Shown here in pieces: positions 22,845-30,548 of a stretch of 47,986 nt of DNA. Source of the DNA: a virus; IMG/VR virus record IMGVR_UViG_3300033553_000668, positions 1-47,986 of that record. One strand, given 5' to 3'. The notes under the pieces are model-generated. The model saw only the letters and a program-made list of their open reading frames with translations. It was not told the DNA's origin and ran no database searches. Position 1 is the stretch's first letter, and each line of letters begins with the position of its first letter. Position numbers and translations under genes: made by a program.

Positions 22845-23296
22845 TACTAATTTCAGAACTTAAATTATACACTACTCAGATCCAGGAGGCCATCCCGGCC
22901 ATCAAAACTTCTCATCTTTTATTGAATGAAGCTGAAGTGGTAAAGTATTTATCCGGAATGAAGAAAACAGATAACCAGTTGATGCTGGTTATCATTCCAG
23001 ATGCAAGGACAAAGGCAAGAAATGAGGATTCTATTGTAATGAATAATGCCCTGGGCTTTTTCTTTTTGGAAAAAACAGAGCTTTCTACAAGCCAGGGTCC
23101 AGATTGGTTGGCCATCTTTGAACGAACTCAGGAAACTGCAGTGGAATTTATAAGGAAATTAATTCGTGATAAGAATTGGGGATCCTGTGGGTTTAACAGG
23201 GATCTGGATGTAAACAATATAAGTATAGAACCAATTACTGGTCTGGCCTCCTGCAATGGTTGGACTGTAGAAGTTTATTTTGATACTCCCTTTTAA
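22841..23296 (+). CDS. Hypothetical head-tail joining protein, 151 aa
   Basis: Alpha/beta protein: N-terminal helix (ISELKLYTTQIQEAIPAIKT), middle strands (DNQLMLVIIPDARTKARNED) and a C-terminal sheet ending WTVEVYFDTPF. The C-terminal pattern 'NGWTVEVYFDTP' is common in tail-completion/terminator proteins. Position after connector genes agrees. Not proven. Confidence 0.55.
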   Translation: MILISELKLYTTQIQEAIPAIKTSHLLLNEAEVVKYLSGMKKTDNQLMLVIIPDARTKARNEDSIVMNNALGFFFLEKTELSTSQGPDWLAIFERTQETAVEFIRKLIRDKNWGSCGFNRDLDVNNISIEPITGLASCNGWTVEVYFDTPF

Positions 23297-23309
23297 ATAT
23301 TAAAGGAAA

Positions 23310-23326
23310 GTCGTATATTTAACGAC
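23310..23326. promoter_or_regulatory. Operator GTCGTATATTTAACGAC
   Basis: Same 17-base site as upstream of the leftward cassette (one base different). It contains a -7-like TATATTTA (23314-23321), so binding would block a promoter for the 58-aa gene at 23345. Confidence 0.65.
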
Positions 23327-23344
23327 AATTGAAAAGCATTTAGA

Positions 23345-23521
23345 ATGACTGAGCAGGAAATTAAGGATACTTTTAATGAGTTGATTCATCAACGTGGTAG
23401 AGGCACCAAGGCAGGGTTAACCAATGATCAGGTGTATAACTACAAGCGCACTACTCCAACCATAGGCACTATGCTGGAGGTATTATGGAGAATGGATAAA
23501 CTGGAAATGAAAATTGAATGA
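23345..23521 (+). CDS. Small HTH-like protein, 58 aa
   Basis: ATG 23345, TGA 23519-23521. The protein (MTEQEIKDTFNELIHQRGRG; then LTNDQVYNYKRTTPTIGTML) has a helix-turn-helix-like core 'LT..QVYNYKR...PTIGTMLEVLWRMDKL', seen in small regulators of Bacteroidota elements. It starts 19 bases after the 17-base operator that also stands before the leftward cassette. It is thus a candidate repressor of itself and of the cassette. Inference from position and size. Confidence 0.55.
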   Translation: MTEQEIKDTFNELIHQRGRGTKAGLTNDQVYNYKRTTPTIGTMLEVLWRMDKLEMKIE

Positions 23522-23895
23522 ATATAACCGATCGTAGAAAGGGAATTTCTGAAGCTGTTATAAAGGATAGGTTTATCCGGCAGCAGCTTCAGGAAGAATC
23601 TGAAGAGATTGACAAGGCTCAGGTCTCCCTGATGTCCAGGAGGGGTTTTAAAGATTCTGACTGGTATAGTAAGCGTAGTTTATCTGTTGAAGGAAATAAT
23701 ACAATGGCGCTGCGCCATCTTCCAAAGCACAGGTTTGTTGATATGCGCTCCAGGCAAACCAAACAGGGTAAAAAATCTAAAAAAAGCCACCCAATTCACA
23801 ACCGTATTCTTTATGGTCACGCCAATGATATTATCAAACGTCTACATTTTGGCTTCACTCAGGCCGTTAAGGAAGAGCTCTCCGGGGATATATAA
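23518..23895 (+). CDS. Hypothetical protein, possible tail component, 125 aa
   Basis: Overlaps the previous stop by 4 bases. Basic, with RRGFKDSDWYSKRSLSV and MALRHLPKHRFVDMR; ends with a helix (KRLHFGFTQAVKEELSG). The last part resembles the C-termini of minor head/tail proteins ('IYGHANDIIKRLHFGFTQ'). Role uncertain. Confidence 0.55.
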   Translation: MNITDRRKGISEAVIKDRFIRQQLQEESEEIDKAQVSLMSRRGFKDSDWYSKRSLSVEGNNTMALRHLPKHRFVDMRSRQTKQGKKSKKSHPIHNRILYGHANDIIKRLHFGFTQAVKEELSGDI

Positions 23896-23982
23896 AGAAA
23901 TTATTAAATATTTAACGTTACCTGCATCATTTTTGCAAGTTGAACGTTTTATTTATTCACCTTAATCCTACAACTTAACCTT

Positions 23983-24150
23983 ATGGAAGATTTCATTCAA
24001 GATTTGGAGTCGATTGACACAAAAGAAAACCACCTAAAAACGTTTGATAATCTTCTCCTGGTCTACTTGACCAGTCCGGAGGCAAATAATCAGGCAGATC
24101 GTTGCCAAACTCTTATGTTAGGCATTAAAATAAGAGAACTATTTGTGTGA
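23983..24150 (+). CDS. Small acidic hypothetical protein, 55 aa
   Basis: ATG 23983 to TGA 24148-24150. MEDFIQDLESIDTKENHLKT, all helical. A clean terminator follows. Below usual length cut-offs but well isolated, so a separate small gene. Function unknown. Confidence 0.55.
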   Translation: MEDFIQDLESIDTKENHLKTFDNLLLVYLTSPEANNQADRCQTLMLGIKIRELFV

Positions 24151-24156
24151 TCACAT

Positions 24157-24183
24157 AAGCAGTGCCCTACCACTGCTTTTTTT
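24157..24183 (+). terminator. Intrinsic terminator
   Basis: AAGCAGTG and CACTGCTT form an 8-bp stem with loop CCCTAC, then a run of seven T. Ends the portal-connector operon and isolates the HIRAN-BRCT gene that follows. Confidence 0.88.
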
Positions 24184-24216
24184 CCTATATTTATCACAGC
24201 ATCAAACTTTTTAAAT

Positions 24217-25071
24217 ATGGAAACAATTTTACTCCTCCTTCTGGTAGTTGCCGTTATTATTATTATAGTTCAGGCAACCTCAAAAAAAAAGACTTCTACT
24301 CCTTTCACCCCTTCCAAGTCAACCGTTAATCAAAGTCAATCCTCTACTTACCAATTAGGCGACAGCCAGGGAGCTGGAGAATACGAAATGGGATTTGAGG
24401 AATTTACTCTTACCGGAATACATATTCCAAATCGAAAAAAGTATATTCTTGATAATTGTCAACAAGAAGATAAAGTCGAATTTATTGTGGAGAAGAATAA
24501 TCCGGTCAATCCTTTGGCTATTGCTGTTAATCATAAAGGCAAGCTTATAGGTTACATTGGTGATGATGATCTTGATCACGCTCACGATTTTATTAATTAT
24601 GAGCACGAGGGTTTAATAACCAGTATTGATTATGATGGGGACCATCTTACGGTTGATGTTGAATTGGGATATATAATTCCTGCTAAAAAGAAAAAACCTA
24701 AGAAAGTAAAATCGCCAAGTACATCTAATGTCACCCCGGAAGATTTTATGATATGGAAATCCAATGAGGTGCCTTCAGAGTTTTTAAAACCTCAAAAAGA
24801 TTTGGAGGATAAGTCTCACTTCTTTTATGGTAAAAAAGTTTGCATAAGCGGCCAGCTAAGTATTTTCCCTTACCGAGCTGAGCTTGCAAAACATCTTTGG
24901 GAATTGGGTGCAGATGTTCAGGTCAATGTTGGTAAAACCTGTGGAATATTAATTGCTGGAGATGGCGTGGGGCCATCAAAACTTCAAAGAGCGCAGGAAT
25001 ATGGTGTAGAAATTATGAAAGAAGTAGAATTAAGTGAAAAGTTGAACGGATTTAAATCTAAATATATATAA
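24217..25071 (+). CDS. Membrane-anchored HIRAN-BRCT protein, 284 aa
   Basis: Residues 3-20 are a transmembrane helix, followed by a Ser/Thr linker. About 60-150 looks like a HIRAN domain (EEFTLTGIHIPNR, NPVNPLAIAVNHKGKLIGYI), a fold known for grasping 3' single-strand DNA ends. About 202-272 is a BRCT domain of the DNA-ligase type (GKKVCISGQLSIFPYRAELA, GADVQVNVGKTCGILIAGDG). This union at the membrane suggests sensing of DNA ends as DNA enters or leaves the cell. It has its own segment between terminators, like an accessory (moron) gene. Function is inferred only. Confidence 0.7.
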   Translation: METILLLLLVVAVIIIIVQATSKKKTSTPFTPSKSTVNQSQSSTYQLGDSQGAGEYEMGFEEFTLTGIHIPNRKKYILDNCQQEDKVEFIVEKNNPVNPLAIAVNHKGKLIGYIGDDDLDHAHDFINYEHEGLITSIDYDGDHLTVDVELGYIIPAKKKKPKKVKSPSTSNVTPEDFMIWKSNEVPSEFLKPQKDLEDKSHFFYGKKVCISGQLSIFPYRAELAKHLWELGADVQVNVGKTCGILIAGDGVGPSKLQRAQEYGVEIMKEVELSEKLNGFKSKYI

Positions 25072-25268
25072 TGAATACACCTCCCGAATTTCTAAAAAAA
25101 CCATATGAAGAGCGAACCGAGCGCGAATTGGAATTAAGTAAGTTCCTTTTGCAGCGTGAAGCCAATAATAAACTTTCCAGCATCCAAAAAAATCTGCAAT
25201 TCTTCTTCTGGATCACCATTATATCAATTGTAATTGTCGTCTTCGCATACATCATAAGCGAAAGTTAG
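25071..25268 (+). CDS. Tail-anchored membrane protein, 65 aa
   Basis: Starts on the last base of the HIRAN-BRCT stop (TAATG). Charged helical N-terminal part (PYEERTERELELSKFLLQRE) and a C-terminal transmembrane helix (FFFWITIISIVIVVFAYIIS). Coupled translation suggests that the two membrane proteins form one complex. Confidence 0.65.
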   Translation: MNTPPEFLKKPYEERTERELELSKFLLQREANNKLSSIQKNLQFFFWITIISIVIVVFAYIISES

Positions 25269-25269
25269 T

Positions 25270-25421
25270 TTTCCTTTTGTACTTTTACCGGGTCGAAATA
25301 CTCATACATATGTACAAAAAAGGAAAATTAACGGGAAGGTGTCCCGGTGTCCGTAAGGCCCGGGGGTCAATTGATGCAGAACAATGTATGAGTAGCCCGA
25401 CAGCGCCTTCCTCCTTTTTTT
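25270..25421 (+). ncRNA. Candidate structured RNA with crossing helices
   Basis: Four strong complementarities interleave. TTTTCCTTTTGTAC (25270-25283) pairs with 25313-25327 (one bulge). TACTCATACAT (25300-25310) pairs with 25384-25394. GGAAGGTG (25334-25341) pairs with 25404-25411, and CCCGG (25343-25347) with CCGGG (25360-25364). The arms cross, so they form a pseudoknot or alternative states. A T-run follows at 25415-25421. No good reading frame. It precedes a 58-codon gene, so it could be a riboregulator. No known class matched. Confidence 0.4.
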
Positions 25422-25428
25422 CTGTATT

Positions 25429-25605
25429 ATGTCGAATACTCAAAAACAGCATTACCGTAACCAGGAGGATCTTATTTCCCTTGAGGGAATTGAAGTGGAA
25501 GCCGGAAGTTTATGGAAGGAATCACAACCGGGTACTCTTGTACTGGTAGATGATGATCAATTTGCCAGTGCTACACTGGATGAAACAAAATTCACTAAAG
25601 CGTGA
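25429..25605 (+). CDS. Small hypothetical protein, 58 aa
   Basis: ATG 25429, 8 bases after the T-run of the candidate RNA; TGA 25603-25605. MSNTQKQHYRNQEDLISLEG then VEAGSLWKESQPGTLVLVDD: acidic, no domain. A terminator follows at once. The DNA GTCGAATACTCA at its start repeats part of the RNA's 5' region (25293-25305). Function unknown. Confidence 0.6.
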   Translation: MSNTQKQHYRNQEDLISLEGIEVEAGSLWKESQPGTLVLVDDDQFASATLDETKFTKA

Positions 25606-25611
25606 TTTTAA

Positions 25612-25637
25612 GCCCTGCAAATGCAGGGCTTTTTCTT
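25612..25637 (+). terminator. Strong intrinsic terminator before the fibre operon
   Basis: AAGCCCTGCA and TGCAGGGCTT, a 10-bp stem with AA centre, then a T-rich tail. Nearly the same hairpin as at 11050-11080. Confidence 0.9.
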
Positions 25638-25674
25638 TTTCTACCCTTCAACGTAACTGCCTTTCAACTAAAAT

Positions 25675-25692
25675 ATTAGCTGTTCAGCTAAT
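25675..25692. promoter_or_regulatory. Operator ATTAGCTGTTCAGCTAAT (repressor-type site at a late promoter)
   Basis: Perfect ATTAGC-N6-GCTAAT, the same 18-base layout as the two sites beside the CI-like gene (42493-42510 and 42523-42540). It abuts late promoter 5 (box starts at 25694). It suggests direct control of the fibre operon by the lysogeny repressor or the early 42566 protein. Confidence 0.7.
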
Positions 25693-25693
25693 T

Positions 25694-25725
25694 GTCACAC
25701 CTTAATTAACACATACGTAAACTTT
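25694..25725 (+). promoter_or_regulatory. Late promoter 5 (tail-fibre operon)
   Basis: GTCACACCTTAA at 25694-25705. Here TAAACTTT (25718-25725) is 3 bases closer than in the other copies. A perfect TATATTTG lies at 25732-25739, 11 bases further out. Which -7 box is used is open; the second gives a leader of about 10 nt to the ATG at 25755. Confidence 0.7.
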
Positions 25726-25754
25726 TTAAGATATATTTGGGAAAAGATTCACAA

Positions 25755-26258
25755 ATGATTCTGTCCCAACGGGTCCCCCATCTTAAGAATATTTGCGGCG
25801 TAGCCATTGATCTTTCAGCGCTTCCGGTGCCATCTTATTCAGAAAATACTCAACCTTTTTATGATTCCTTTTTAACAACGAGTGATTCTAAACCGGTCTA
25901 TTTTGGAAAGCGCACTGTTCGTTTTACTGAAACTTCTAAAGAATCAAGGGCAGGGATCTATTATGAAACTACGGTTGAGATCCAGTTTCCTAATAGCGAT
26001 GAGAACCGGGCGTTACGGATTGAAGAGATGCGCAAAGCAAAATTTGTGATTATCAGCCTTAGCGGTGGAAATGTTTTCCTGGTGGGAAGAAATGATTTTT
26101 TTCAGAATACCAAACCAGCTTTAAAGATTCAAAGTGATGAGCAGCTCACGGCTGTAAAATTTACGGCAGTATCAATGTTTCCATCTGGATTTTTACCCCA
26201 ATATAATGCCGGCCTGCTACCCCACAGCATCCCGGTTAACTTACTCAACGCTGAATAA
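25755..26258 (+). CDS. Hypothetical tail protein, 167 aa
   Basis: ATG 25755 preferred; the in-frame TTG at 25737 overlaps the promoter. Beta-rich: MILSQRVPHLKNICGVAIDL; GIYYETTVEIQFPNSDENRA; FVIISLSGGNVFLVGRNDFF. First gene of the fibre operon, overlapping the next by one base (TAATG). Could be a tail-tip or fibre-attachment protein; family not recognised. Confidence 0.6.
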   Translation: MILSQRVPHLKNICGVAIDLSALPVPSYSENTQPFYDSFLTTSDSKPVYFGKRTVRFTETSKESRAGIYYETTVEIQFPNSDENRALRIEEMRKAKFVIISLSGGNVFLVGRNDFFQNTKPALKIQSDEQLTAVKFTAVSMFPSGFLPQYNAGLLPHSIPVNLLNAE

Positions 26259-28324
26259 TGAATTTACAGGATATCCAACCAAAACAGGACGATGCACAAA
26301 GATTACTGGCGCTCAATGGAGTGCCAAAAGCTTTTTGGTTAAGCGCAGAGGAGATCAATCTTATACTGGATGTACTTGCAAGGCTTTTGGGCAATGAAAG
26401 TGCATTGTACAAGGGAGAGCATCAGGATCTGCAGTATCTTAATGCTGCGCATCCTCTTCCTGAGCCTGGATCCTATGCGCAAATCATTGTTGTAAATGGT
26501 GACAACTTAAAAGCTTCTTGGGACAATACAGACAAAAAATGGTTTTTGGATGGCCTTTATGTTGAACCAGGTAGCGATGCAGCATATCTTTTAAAATCAG
26601 TCTATGATGCAAACGGGGATGGGATTATAGATAAAGCAAAGGATCTTCACGATGTTTTAACTGCTGGAGGAACCAAATATTACGGAACCAAAAATGGTGT
26701 AGTTGGTGTATTTGATTTTCCGGCTGGTAGCGAGGGTGGAACTTCCTCTCCAACCGAAATAGTTTCCCTGGATCCTAACTGGCAGGGTGGATTAAATTTT
26801 GAACCCGTGGCCACCTTTAAGGAAGAAGGTGTTTTAAAAAATGATTCCAGGCCATTAACTGCAGATCCTGCAGATCCCAATTTTGACAGGTTTGATGTAT
26901 TGGGAATAGATCTTACTGTGGATCAATTAAAAATAATTAAAGGAGCTGCCCAGGATCCTCCTATTGAACCTTCTTATGATCCCCTTACCTTTTTACCAGG
27001 GAAATTCATTCTTATTAAGGCAGGCGCCGCAATACCTGATGGTTTTGTAGGGGTAACTGTGTATAATGAGGGGAATGAATGGCAAAATACAAATGCTGGT
27101 CCAGATTTCGATAGATTAAACCAGGAGAGTCCGGCTGTTGGGATTTATGCGATTAAGGTTGTTTCTCCTTTACAAAATAGCCAGGCACTTCCTTTTGTGG
27201 CTCCGGTTCCCAAAACCTTTGAGGAGGGAATGAAAATTTCCTACAAGTATAAAAATATTGTTGGGGGGATCCATCGTTGGTTGGTTGGTGGAACAAAAAC
27301 CAATGGAAGGCCAGGAAGCATTTGGATTGATGCTCCTTTTAATTACTCCGCTTCATCTTTGGTTTATCAGTCATTATCAGTTACCATTCCAGCTGGAATT
27401 CTAACTTCCATAGATAAAATCAGTTTAGTATCTGGTACTGCTGGTTTGGAGTATTTTGTTGATGATGTGAAATTGGTTACCGGTACTGAAGCTGTGACCA
27501 ACGGGGGAGTAACCTTAGAGCAGATGAATTCTGCCTTAGCTCTTAAAGTTGATAAGGTTGCTGGGTATGGCCTTTCTCAGGAGAATTTTTCACCTGCAGA
27601 AAAAACCAAACTGGCCAATGTTATAGAGCTTCATAAAGGAACCTATACAACCATTACAGCTTTAAGAGCTGCTTTTCCTGAAGGCGCAGGGCAGGTTTGG
27701 CACCAAAACCGAGGAGGTTGGACTGGTGATGTGGATGCTGGAACCAGTGCGAATGTCGTAAGATATCTCTGGGATGCATCAGATTTAAAATGGGTTATCC
27801 AGCAAGGAGAAACAACCGCTGAAACAGCAGAGAGTATACGGACCAAATACTTGAGTAATGCAGGGACAGAGGAATTCACTACAACTTATAAAAATAAAGT
27901 AGATAGCATTACAGCTATTTTCACAACTGCCCTTAAAAGCGCTTATGACTCTGCCTCTTCCTGGGTTTCAACCAATGGTGCAAATGTATTAAGCAGACTT
28001 ACTGCATTGGAAGGGGCTGCAGTATTATCCGATACGCTCACCACTTCGGGATCTATTACCAGCGCAACTCAGACTGATGGAGGTTTTACGCAAGCAGGGA
28101 AAGCTGTAAGAATAGCCAACGGAGTAAATGCAATCAACTATACAGTTAACGGAATTACTGCTTCATTTATTAAAGGAGGCACAGGCGCGATCACATTTGT
28201 TCAAGGATCAGGCAGGAATTTAACAGGGGCAAATGGCACTTTAATTTTTAATGGCGCGGTCAATTCAACTGCATCCATAGTGAGTTTTGGGACCACAGAT
28301 ATTTTATACATAAATAATTTATAA
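26258..28324 (+). CDS. Tail fibre / receptor-binding protein 1, 688 aa
   Basis: Helical N-terminal attachment part, an EF-hand-like loop (YDANGDGIIDKAKD near residue 115) that could bind calcium, and several beta domains. A classic fibre linker KVDKVAGYGLSQENFSPAEK-TKL lies near residue 430, and a Gly/Ser/Thr-rich trimer-like C-terminus ends in FGTTDILYINNL. The linker 'KVDKV.G.GLS...F...EK.KL' is frequent in Bacteroidota fibre proteins. Binds the host surface. Contains at least a dozen GATC sites, unlike the next gene. Confidence 0.75.
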   Translation: MNLQDIQPKQDDAQRLLALNGVPKAFWLSAEEINLILDVLARLLGNESALYKGEHQDLQYLNAAHPLPEPGSYAQIIVVNGDNLKASWDNTDKKWFLDGLYVEPGSDAAYLLKSVYDANGDGIIDKAKDLHDVLTAGGTKYYGTKNGVVGVFDFPAGSEGGTSSPTEIVSLDPNWQGGLNFEPVATFKEEGVLKNDSRPLTADPADPNFDRFDVLGIDLTVDQLKIIKGAAQDPPIEPSYDPLTFLPGKFILIKAGAAIPDGFVGVTVYNEGNEWQNTNAGPDFDRLNQESPAVGIYAIKVVSPLQNSQALPFVAPVPKTFEEGMKISYKYKNIVGGIHRWLVGGTKTNGRPGSIWIDAPFNYSASSLVYQSLSVTIPAGILTSIDKISLVSGTAGLEYFVDDVKLVTGTEAVTNGGVTLEQMNSALALKVDKVAGYGLSQENFSPAEKTKLANVIELHKGTYTTITALRAAFPEGAGQVWHQNRGGWTGDVDAGTSANVVRYLWDASDLKWVIQQGETTAETAESIRTKYLSNAGTEEFTTTYKNKVDSITAIFTTALKSAYDSASSWVSTNGANVLSRLTALEGAAVLSDTLTTSGSITSATQTDGGFTQAGKAVRIANGVNAINYTVNGITASFIKGGTGAITFVQGSGRNLTGANGTLIFNGAVNSTASIVSFGTTDILYINNL

Positions 28325-28325
28325 A

Positions 28326-30152
28326 ATGAGTTTTAATCCACATCAATGGTATTTGAACGGAAAAGCAAACGGCGGCGACCCGAATGCTTATAACGTTTTA
28401 ATTACCGGGGCTTCTTACAATAATACAGGGGAGTTACGATTTAGATTAAAATCTTACCCGAGTGGAGAAGAATTGCCAGCAGATACTATTAAAAATTTCA
28501 GAATGGTAGGCACTAACTGTTATTTTTTAATAGAAACCCCTTATCAGGTAAGGGGTAACCCGCCTGGAACCTCTTTTTTTGATTATGGTAATTACTGTAA
28601 AACTATTGAAGCTTCAGCTTTCCAAAACGGAGCGACAAGAGAAATCAGATTTCAAGGGGTAACCTCTATAAATGCGCAGTATATAGTAGCATCAAGTGAG
28701 TGCCGAATTGTGGATTTAAGAAATGCCACTTTATTATCGGGGCTGGTTTTTGCTTCAGCAGTGCATCGGGTGGAATATTACGATATAAGAAGCTGTACGA
28801 CCTTGGGCGATACCCCTGCCGATAAAAAAGCCTTTGACCCGATTGGAGTTAATACCAGTACGATAATTTATGCGCACCCTACTTTACAAACTAATAACGC
28901 GGGGGCGATGGATGGAGATTTAGTTTATGCACAAAGTAGGGGAGCTACTATAAGATTTGTTCAAAATAATACAATTCCTTCCAGTGTAACCGGCCTGGCT
29001 GTAGGAACGATATATAACACTGCGCTGCAGTTGAATTTTAACACGCCAGCCAGTGCTAACATTATTGATTTTTATCAGGTCTATATTAACGGGGTATATT
29101 ATCAAAAAATTGCGGGTAGTGGCGATGTTATAACTCAACTTCAAATCGGCACCTTATATGAAATTGAAGTTGTAGCTGTAGATATTTACTATAATAAAAG
29201 TATATCTAACAGCAAAATAACCCAGCAAACCAGCAGCACAGCTATAACAAATTTAAACCGGACAACTGTGCACGGAAGCGCTATAGAATTCACTTTAACT
29301 AATCCGCCAGAAGTTTATAATACGAACGGAAAATATAGGGTTTTTGTAGACGGAGTTTTTAAACATAAAATAGAGCCCGGTGGGGTTTTGGCTGCAGTAA
29401 CTTTAATCAAAAGCACCTTTTATAATATAACAGTTTACCCCGAGGATGCTTTTGGAAATATAGGTGCTGCAGTAAGTAACACTATTACAGGAACCACGGC
29501 GGCGAGTTACACTGTGGGAACTACAGGCCTGCGGTCGTATTACAAATTAAATGAGCCTTTAGCATCTGCAATAGCTGCGGATAGTTTAGGAGTAGCGAAT
29601 TTAACGATTACTGATTTGGTTTTGGCAGAACCTGGGTTAATTGATAAATCAATGCGTTCCACAGGCATAAGCAGCAAAGCCGAAACATCAACCTCGCCAG
29701 CCATTACCGGAAGCTTTACAGTTTCAATGGCACTTTATAGGACTGCCAATTCTGCAGGTAACAACGCTGCGATAATTGATGTCGGAGGATGGACGCCGAA
29801 TTCAGGTTTTGGACTTTGGATGAACCAGGGAACTGTATGGTGGCGAATAAATAATAATTATTTGAATGGAGACAGCACCTCCCCAGTTCTACCATTAAAC
29901 CAATGGAGTGTAATTATATTTAGTTATGACGGAACTACTGTTAAGGTTTTTATGAACGGGCTTTTATATATGAGAAAAGTAATATCCATAACTATAAATC
30001 CCACGAATTTAGTGCGCCTATTTTCAAGGGATAACGGTACTCAGGCTTATATAGGAAGAATGGAAGGGGCGGGCTTATGGACAAGTCCTACAAATGAAAT
30101 TAAAGCATCCGAAATGGCTGCTAAAATGTTAGAAGGTAACCACTTAATTTAA
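28326..30152 (+). CDS. Receptor-binding protein 2, LamG/Fn3-type, 608 aa
   Basis: About 1-215 has short repeats like BspA leucine-rich units (FQNGATREIRFQGVTSINAQ; CRIVDLRNATLLSGL). Then come two fibronectin-III-like domains (about 220-395: SSVTGLAVGTIYNTALQLNF; YRVFVDGVFKHKIEPGG). The C-terminal 210 residues form a LamG/concanavalin-like domain (LRSYYKLNEPLASAIAADSL; WSVIIFSYDGTTVKVFMNG). Such parts bind polysaccharide. It holds no GATC at all and looks recently swapped in. Starts one base after the previous stop codon. Confidence 0.7.
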   Translation: MSFNPHQWYLNGKANGGDPNAYNVLITGASYNNTGELRFRLKSYPSGEELPADTIKNFRMVGTNCYFLIETPYQVRGNPPGTSFFDYGNYCKTIEASAFQNGATREIRFQGVTSINAQYIVASSECRIVDLRNATLLSGLVFASAVHRVEYYDIRSCTTLGDTPADKKAFDPIGVNTSTIIYAHPTLQTNNAGAMDGDLVYAQSRGATIRFVQNNTIPSSVTGLAVGTIYNTALQLNFNTPASANIIDFYQVYINGVYYQKIAGSGDVITQLQIGTLYEIEVVAVDIYYNKSISNSKITQQTSSTAITNLNRTTVHGSAIEFTLTNPPEVYNTNGKYRVFVDGVFKHKIEPGGVLAAVTLIKSTFYNITVYPEDAFGNIGAAVSNTITGTTAASYTVGTTGLRSYYKLNEPLASAIAADSLGVANLTITDLVLAEPGLIDKSMRSTGISSKAETSTSPAITGSFTVSMALYRTANSAGNNAAIIDVGGWTPNSGFGLWMNQGTVWWRINNNYLNGDSTSPVLPLNQWSVIIFSYDGTTVKVFMNGLLYMRKVISITINPTNLVRLFSRDNGTQAYIGRMEGAGLWTSPTNEIKASEMAAKMLEGNHLI

Positions 30153-30161
30153 ACTAAAAAA

Positions 30162-30548
30162 ATGCTTAGACTTAGAACTAAAACTCCCAAGACTGTACCT
30201 GCCAAAGCTCCCGTACGTGGAACTATAGATGTGATTATTCACTTTATTGTGGATGGTGTTTTAATGGATAAAAATGGGATCACCACGAAAGGTTACTATT
30301 ACTACTATGATCAGAATGGAAACATTGTCAAGCTTGATGATTTCGGCCCAAATGCCACCAAGTCCTGGGATATGATTATTCAGATTGAAAACAATCAAAT
30401 AGTGCCAGCTCTAAACTCAAACATCAACTTATATGACAATATAATGCAGAGGCTTGAGGAGTTCACCGAGTTACAACAACATCAAGAAACAGGATTGAAT
30501 TACGGGATTGTCCCGGAAGATCTTGAAGCAGATATAGATATAGAATAA
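30162..30548 (+). CDS. Hypothetical fibre-associated protein, 128 aa
   Basis: MLRLRTKTPKTVPAKAPVRG, then beta strands (VIIHFIVDGVLMDKNGI; YYYYYDQNGNIVKLDDF) and an acidic C-terminus (EDLEADIDIE). Last codon overlaps the next ATG. Possibly a fibre cap or assembly factor. GATC sites reappear in this gene. Confidence 0.55.
   Translation: MLRLRTKTPKTVPAKAPVRGTIDVIIHFIVDGVLMDKNGITTKGYYYYYDQNGNIVKLDDFGPNATKSWDMIIQIENNQIVPALNSNINLYDNIMQRLEEFTELQQHQETGLNYGIVPEDLEADIDIE

Noticed and set aside
25285-25400. Hammerhead ribozyme in the structured region (GAAA next to a long stem)
   Set aside because: The conserved CUGAUGA is absent and the base after the stem does not fit a cleavage site.
25277-25549. 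Open frame of 90 codons across the candidate RNA
   Set aside because: It covers both arms of the helices and the T-run and has a skewed composition; the 58-codon frame at 25429 starts cleanly and ends just before a terminator.
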